From: Stomoxys calcitrans
Taxonomy: Eukaryota; Arthropoda; Insecta; Diptera; Muscidae
Assembly: GCF_963082655.1 (NCBI RefSeq)
Contig: NC_081553.1
Span: 127,315,736 to 127,379,735 of the forward strand
Length of the DNA: 64,000 nt
Direction of reading: 5' to 3'
Shown piece by piece: positions 58,628 through 64,000 of this stretch (the first letter of the stretch is position 1; each line of letters begins with the position of its first letter). The notes beneath the pieces were generated by a model, which was not told the origin of the DNA, ran no database searches, and was given only the letters and a program-made list of their open reading frames with translations. A program made the position numbers and the translations under genes.

Positions 58628-59672
58628 AAACGATAAGGGGCCTCATTTTTACAGCCGAGTTCAAACGGCATGCCGCAGTGCGAGAAGTTTACACATGGCT
58701 GCCATACCTTTTTATACCCACCACCGTATGATAGGGGTATATTCATTTAGTCATTCCGTTTACAACACATCGAAATATCAATCTCCGACCCTACAAAGTA
58801 TATATATTTCGGATCATCGTAAAATTCTAAGGCGATTTACGATGTCCGTGTGTTTGTCCGTCTGTCCGTCAGTTTTAATCACTCTAGAGCCTTCAAAAAT
58901 TGAGATATTGAGCTGAAATTTGGCACAGATACGACTTTTTGATGCACGCTGAATATAGCTGCTACATAGACCGATTTTCCGATAAAGGGTCTAAAGCCCA
59001 TAAAAACTTTATTTTTACAACGATTTTGCTTGAAACAGTGAGTAGTTTAAGGTCTCCCGACAACTGCCCCAAATATGGTTCAGATCGGACTATATTTAGA
59101 TATAGCTACCACATAGACCGATCTGCCGATAAAGGGTCTGAAGACCATAAAAGCTTTATTTATTACCCGATTTCGCTGAAATTTAAAACAGTGGGTTATT
59201 TTAAGCCTACCGATAGCTGACGTAAATATGGACTATATTTAGATATAGCTGTCATATAGACCGATCTCCCGACAAAGGGACTGAAGGCCATAAAAGCTTA
59301 ATTTTTTAACCGATTTCGCTGAAATTAAGAATAGTGCGCAAGTTGAAGCCTCCCAACACACTACCCAAATATGGTACCGATCGGCCCATATTTAGACATA
59401 GCTGTCATATAGACCGATGTGCCCATAAAGGGTCTGAAGCTCATAAAAGCTTTATTTTTTAAACGATTTCGCTAAAATTTAAAACAGTGAGTGGTTATCC
59501 AAAGTTCGGCCCGGCCGAACTTATTGCCTTTTTACTTGTTTCAAATGGCATAGTACCTCACAAATATCGCCAGCATAAGAAGAACAAAACCATCGCCGAA
59601 AAAAAATATTTTTGATGTTCTCGCTAGAATTCGAACACAGGCAGACATGCTAACCTCTACGCTACGGATGCT
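58628..59672 (-). mobile_element. tRNA-derived SINE split by a type A element (copy 2 of pair)
   Basis: The left piece (58,628-58,712) ends CATGGCTGCCATACCTT. The right piece (59,539-59,672) resumes TTTCAAATGGCATAGTACC and runs to the head (rc A box CCTCTACGCTA). The sequence outside the head (59,673-59,760) is nearly identical to 58,357-58,440, so SINE and flank were duplicated together. Confidence 0.75.
58713..59538 (+). mobile_element. Type A DINE-like element nested in SINE
   Basis: Complete: 5' TATACCCACCACCGTATGAT, a GTCCGTCTGTCCGTC tract (58,856-58,870), four units, palindrome GTTCGGCCCGGCCGAAC (about 59,504-59,520) and TTTTTACTTG at 59,538. 826 bp. Both junctions are in a T-run, so the exact ends are defined to within a few T residues. 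Confidence 0.85.
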
Positions 59673-59760
59673 CCCTAGACACCTAGAAAAATAAATCCAC
59701 CTATTTCATTTTTGTAAGGGTATATTATTTAGAATAATTTTTCATCAGATTCCAGAATCA

Positions 59761-61788
59761 GATAACAGAATAATTTTTTCTCGGATTTCAGTGATTAGTA
59801 AATACATGTTAGTCTACTTTTCCATATAGCCTTCGCAAATTTAGATCTGGAAAGAACGGAATTCGTATTTTGATAAAGTCATCATCAACCAAACTCACTG
59901 ATTTAGCTAAGGATCGTAGAAAATTCTTAGCCTTTTCACAAGTTTGACTGGGCGAAACTTAAAACCTTTTTAGATTTTTATATATTTTATGACACATTTA
60001 ATAAATATTTTAAGGAATTTTCAATAAAATGCTCTTTTACCATACATCAATTTAAATTATGCAAACCCTCGCCTTTTCTTTTACGAAAAATGTCAGCCAG
60101 AAGAACTGACATGAAGAAGAATGCAAAAGTGCTCGCCGCCAAAGAGAAAAAACGTATTAATGATGATGGATTGTTGTAGCCTCGGAAAATGATTCATGCC
60201 ATGACGAAACGGCCTACATTAATACCCATTTACTCGCAGTATCAAGGCCAAAAGGGTTGATATAAGGGAGGCACGACTTGCATGTGTGTGACTTTAGCTG
60301 TATCGATATCATTGTTTACACAGCCAAATCGATTAAAAAATTTCTAGGATCTTCAAAGTACTAAACCTTTTTAGGAAACCATTTCAAAACGAGAACTGAC
60401 ATAGAAAATTGTTTGCAATAAACTGAAAATCCAATACGCAACATATTGGCCAAATAAGTTGGACAACAAGTTTACAATGCTCATGATACCTAAAATAGGA
60501 CGATATCCTAGTACATGTATACAAAACTTAAAATTTCCCAACCCACAGATTGACTTTTTTCTGTGTTTCTTTGTTCCAAGTTGATGTTGAGCAATTAACT
60601 CTCACATTTTCGGAATGCATTGTTCTTTGGGAACCAAATATGTTAGACGCACACACACAAGACAACAGTTACACATTAGAGTTGGTACTATATTAGCTTA
60701 AACTTGAATCGAACTGCACCCATTGATATTTGAAAAGTTTGCCCCTGTTCCTTAGTGGAATGTTCAAGGCAACATTTGCAACGTCGGAGTTGGTTGATGT
60801 GAAATGTATAAAACTAAATGTTTGATATATTTTTGGCTTTATGAAGATATTCCACATAAAATAAATATCCACGAAATGGGAAATTATTTATATCTTTGTC
60901 CGCTTTGAATTTAAAAACAACTTTAGTTGCCATGTTGGTTCATCCTAGTTTACATCATTGTGTTTGTCCTTTTATACACTTTCACGTTCATCCGCTTCCG
61001 ACTACATTTCAATCATTCATGTCGCCTAACTCAACTCTGTATAGAATCGAACAGAAGATGATGGAGAACCTCTTCCAATAAGACAGGACTCTACTCATGT
61101 GCCTATGCGTGTGTGTTTTTCACCATCGTAATTGTTTACCAAACAACGCAGGTAAAACTTTCCCTTCAATCGAATGTTGTGCGTGTGTGATATTTTTCTC
61201 GCCCATGCTTCTCAAGGAATGTCAAACATTTCAAAAAAAAAAACGAATTCACAGACTGCGACAGCAGAGACAAAATCAAACATTGCCACGTACTATTGGC
61301 ACACGTACGGTGACAGTTGGCTCTCAATTGGAATTCCATGAAGCATTCTTCCTCATGCTGATGAGGACCTTGAGCGGGAAACGAGAAATCGGACACATGT
61401 GTAAAATGACAGACAGACATAGGCACAAACTTATACATAAACATAAAGCCATACTGAGGATGTAGGTCATTACGAATGCTTCTGTCAGTGCTCGGTCAAC
61501 CCAAAAAAAATGCTGTTACCTTTAAAATTCAATTGGTAACTTGGAAACTGCGTTACATTTATTTGGAGGAAACTTCTTGTAACCCCTTTCATTGATTTCC
61601 CCAATGTGCATAATAAGCTCATATGTATAATAATTGCGATCACCACAAGTTGAACATGCATGCTTCGTATACTAAGTAGTATACGAGTATGTTAATGCGA
61701 AGTTCAGCTGCTCTTAAACACCAACACCATATCCAGAACAAAGTTGCAGATTACCAATTGTCGTTTGATCATCAATATCACTGAACAT
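59761..61788. other. Low-copy DNA with a SINE tail relic
   Basis: No gene recognised in 2 kb. At about 60,697-60,785 it contains a SINE 3' fragment (TTAAACTTGAATCGAACTGC to TGTTCAAGGC). The longest frame, 61,097-61,465, is open on both strands and cysteine-rich at first, with no family resemblance. Confidence 0.4.
60697..60785 (+). mobile_element. SINE 3' fragment
   Basis: GAATCGAACTGCACCCATTG, AAAGTTTGCCCCTGTTCC and TTAGTGGAATGTTCA match the SINE tail. Head absent. Confidence 0.65.
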
Positions 61789-62272
61789 CGGTAGCGCGTC
61801 TATATTAAAACAAGTAAAAGCGTGCTAAGTTTGGATGGGCCGAATCTTATATACCCTCCACCGTGGACCGCATTAGTCCAGTTCTTTGAATGACTTTTTC
61901 AAATATATATGAGCTATATAAAGTCAATGGCCGGTATAGACCGTACTTGTCATGGCTGTTAGAAGTCATAGAAAAACACCACCCCAGAAATTTGAAGCAA
62001 ATCAAGTAATAATTGCGCCCGCAATAATTGCGACAGACTGCGGTAGCGCGTCTATATTAAAACAAGTAAAAGCGTGCTAAGTTTGGATGGGCCGAATCTT
62101 ATATACCCTCCACCGTGGACCGCATTAGTCCAGTTCTTTGAATGACTTTTTCAAATATATATGAGCTATATAAAGTCAATGGCCGGTATAGACCGTACTT
62201 GTCATGGCTGTTAGAAGTCATAGAAAAACACCACCCCAGAAATTTGAAGCAAATCAAGTAATAATTGCGCCC
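61789..62272. repeat. 232-bp direct duplication with 20-nt filler
   Basis: 61,789-62,020 is repeated without a difference I could see at 62,041-62,272; between them is GCAATAATTGCGACAGACTG. The duplicated block includes 19-22 bp of host flank plus the type B 3' terminus. Confidence 0.9.
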
Positions 62273-62398
62273 TTCAGAGGCTCAGAAAGACAAATAGGGA
62301 GATTGGTTTATATGGAAGCTATATCAGGTTATCAACCGACTTAGACCATACTTAGAACATTATGCAACATTTCAGCAAAATGGGATAAGAATTGCGCA
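61811..62398 (-). mobile_element. Type B DINE-like 3' portion, terminus duplicated
   Basis: CAAGTAAAAGCGTGCTAAG at 61,811 and 62,063, palindrome decayed to TTTGGATGGGCCGAA in both, then TATACCCTCCACCGTGG and TTCTTTGAATGACTTTTTCA. One unit follows, to about 62,398, where a type A element begins. Confidence 0.75.
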
Positions 62399-63101
62399 GG
62401 TTAAGTTCGGAGATGAGCTATATCGGACTATATCTTGATATAGCCCCCATATAGACCGATCGGCCTATTTAGGGTCATAGGCCCATAAAACCCACATTTA
62501 TAATCCGATTTTGCTGAAATTTAAGACAATAAGTTGTGTTAGGCCCTTCGACATCCTTCGTCAATTTGGTTCAGATCGTTCCAGATTTGGATATAGCTAC
62601 CATATAGACCGATCCTCCGATGTAGGGTCTTAGGCCCATAAAAGCCACATTTATTATCCGATTTTGCTGAAATTTGGGACAGTGAGTTTTCTTAGGCCTT
62701 TCGACATTTTTCTTTATTTTGAACCTGATTGGTTCAGATTTGGATATAGCTGCCATATAGATCGAACTCCCGATTTAAGGTTTTGGGCCTATGAAAGGCG
62801 CATTTATTGTACGATATCGCCGAAATTTGGGACAGTGAGTAAAGTTGTATCGTATATGATTCAGATCGGTTTATTTTTAGATATAGCTACTAAAAAGATC
62901 AATATTTTGTTATACACAATTGAACAATGACTTGTACTTATTAGTATTTGGTCCAAATCAGAACATATTACGATATAACTGCTATGGGACAAAAGGTATG
63001 CAATTTTCACTGGATTTTGATAGAGGTGGTTTATATATACATATCCGAGGTGGTGGGTATCCAAAGTTTCTGCCCGGCCGAACTTAACGCCTTTTCACTT
63101 G
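62399..63101 (+). mobile_element. Type A DINE-like element, 5' truncated
   Basis: Starts inside the element at TTAAGTTCGGAGATGAGCTA. Four units, TGGGTATCCAAAGTTTCTGC, palindrome half CCCGGCCGAAC and CCTTTTCACTTG. Confidence 0.75.
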
Positions 63102-63149
63102 TTATAGTTCAAATAGAACCGTAACTTGATATAGCTCCAATAGCATAAC

Positions 63150-63696
63150 AAAGGATGGTCGTTCCGTTTGCAACACATCGAAATATCAATTTCCAACCCT
63201 ATAAAGTAAATATATTCTTGATTAGCGTAAAAATCGAAGACAATCTAGACCTGTCCGTCTGTCTGTTGAAATCACGCTACAGTCTTTAAAAATTGAGATA
63301 TTGTGCTGAAATTTTGCACAGATTCTTTTTTTGTCCATAAGCAGGCTAAGTTCGAAGATGGGCTATATCGGACTATATCTTGATATAACACCCATATAGA
63401 CCGATCGGCCGATTTGGGGTCTTAGGCCCATAAAACCCACATTTATTATCCGATTTTGCTGAAATTTGGGACAGTGAGTTGTCTTAGGCCCTTCCACATA
63501 TTTCTTTAATTTGGCTCTGATAGGATCAGATTTCTATATAGCTGCCATATAGACCGATCCTTCGATTCAGGGTCTTAGGCCCATAAAAGACGCATTTATT
63601 ATCCGATTTTGCTGAAATTTGGGACAGTGAGTTTTGTTAGGCCCTTCGACGTCCTTCATAATTTCGTCTCGGCCGAACTTAACGCCTTTTTACTTT
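63150..63696 (+). mobile_element. Type A DINE-like element, 5' trimmed
   Basis: From GGATGGTCGTTCCGTTTGCA (head lost), CTGTCCGTCTGTCTG remnant, three units, to GTCTCGGCCGAACTTAACGC and CTTTTTAC followed by a T-run. The left arm of the GC palindrome is deleted. The 40 bp before it (63,108-63,149) look like a type B scrap. Confidence 0.7.
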
Positions 63697-63765
63697 TTTT
63701 TTTTTTAATAAAAATATGGGAATCGATTTTTTCATAGAAAGCCTTCAAATCGAGACAAAATACAA

Positions 63766-64000
63766 CAAGTAAAAAGGCGTTAAGTTCGGCCGGGCCGAAC
63801 TTTGGATACCCACCACCTCGGGTATATATGTAAACCACCTTTCATCAAAATTCGGTGAAAATTTCATACCTTATACTCATATACCTCATAGCGATCTGAA
63901 CTATATACGACACGGATGTCGAAAAGCCGAACATAAGTCACTGTGTCAAATTTCAGTGAAATCGGATTATAAATGCGCCTTTTATGGGGCCAAGACTTTA
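63766..64000 (-). mobile_element. Type A DINE-like element, runs off window
   Basis: CAAGTAAAAAGGCGTTAAG, perfect GTTCGGCCGGGCCGAAC palindrome, TGGATACCCACCACCTCGGG. It faces the previous copy tail-to-tail across about 70 bp. Confidence 0.85.

Noticed and set aside
61097..61465. 122-codon open frame
   Set aside because: The opposite strand is equally open, composition is low-complexity at both ends, and no motif, splice context or repeat-family protein is recognisable.
1..64000. Endogenous virus, LTR retrotransposon or host protein-coding gene
   Set aside because: No gag/protease/integrase/envelope wording, no paired long terminal repeats and no multi-exon gene with recognisable domains were seen on either strand.

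Overview
The window looks like repeat-saturated euchromatic or intergenic DNA of a dipteran, most likely a calyptrate (muscid-type) fly. The basis is inference: no protein-coding host gene is recognisable, base composition is AT-rich, and the sequence is built from short Helitron/Helentron-related non-autonomous elements of the DINE-1 kind. These carry TATACCC palindromes at one end, a GTCY/GGAC microsatellite, ~150-bp internal tandem repeats and a GC-rich palindrome at the other end. Reading frames longer than 60 codons are almost all translations of these repeats.

I name the DINE-like elements by their palindromic tail. Type A has GTTCGGCCGGGCCGAAC next to GGCGTTAAG. Type B has the same palindrome next to GCGTGCTAAG. 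Type C has GTCGGCACCGCCCGAC. Strand is given so that the TATACCC end is 5' and the GC palindrome, followed by CTTTTACTTG (A, B) or CTTTCCTTACTGG (C), is 3'. A second, unclassified family (type D) has ~129-bp internal units and begins CTAGCTGACCC. A tRNA-derived SINE with A and B boxes recurs at least eight times.

Layout: 0-9.6 kb holds A and C elements, a LINE ORF1 relic (0.55-1.75 kb), a LINE C-terminal relic (5.55-6.24 kb) and a minus-strand LINE RT/RNase H relic (6.5-7.48 kb). 9.6-15.2 kb is mostly low-copy DNA with D-like units, A/C fragments, a SINE and a MITE. 15.2-20.8 kb holds a B dimer and an A element that carries a fold-back mariner. 20.8-30.6 kb has low-copy DNA, a LINE relic, B, a long D element with a mariner MITE inside, a complete C element, and a low-copy stretch with a candidate 5' exon. 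30.6-37.6 kb has A, a mariner pseudogene, A, C, an inverted B dimer and C. 37.6-50.9 kb alternates low-copy AT-rich DNA with A, B and D fragments and a LINE relic. 50.9-56.1 kb has a complete B element and a long decayed LINE (ORF1, RT, RNase H) broken by a MITE and a SINE. 56.1-64 kb has B, D, two SINE copies (one split by an A element), low-copy DNA, a duplicated B terminus and several A elements.

Nothing here acts as an operon or pathway. The informative content is the nesting: several insertions can be read against an uninterrupted second copy inside the same window, which fixes element ends, target sites and relative ages. A second theme is recurrent local rearrangement inside repeats: snap-back inverted duplications with short loops, and direct duplications joined by 20-24-nt filler.
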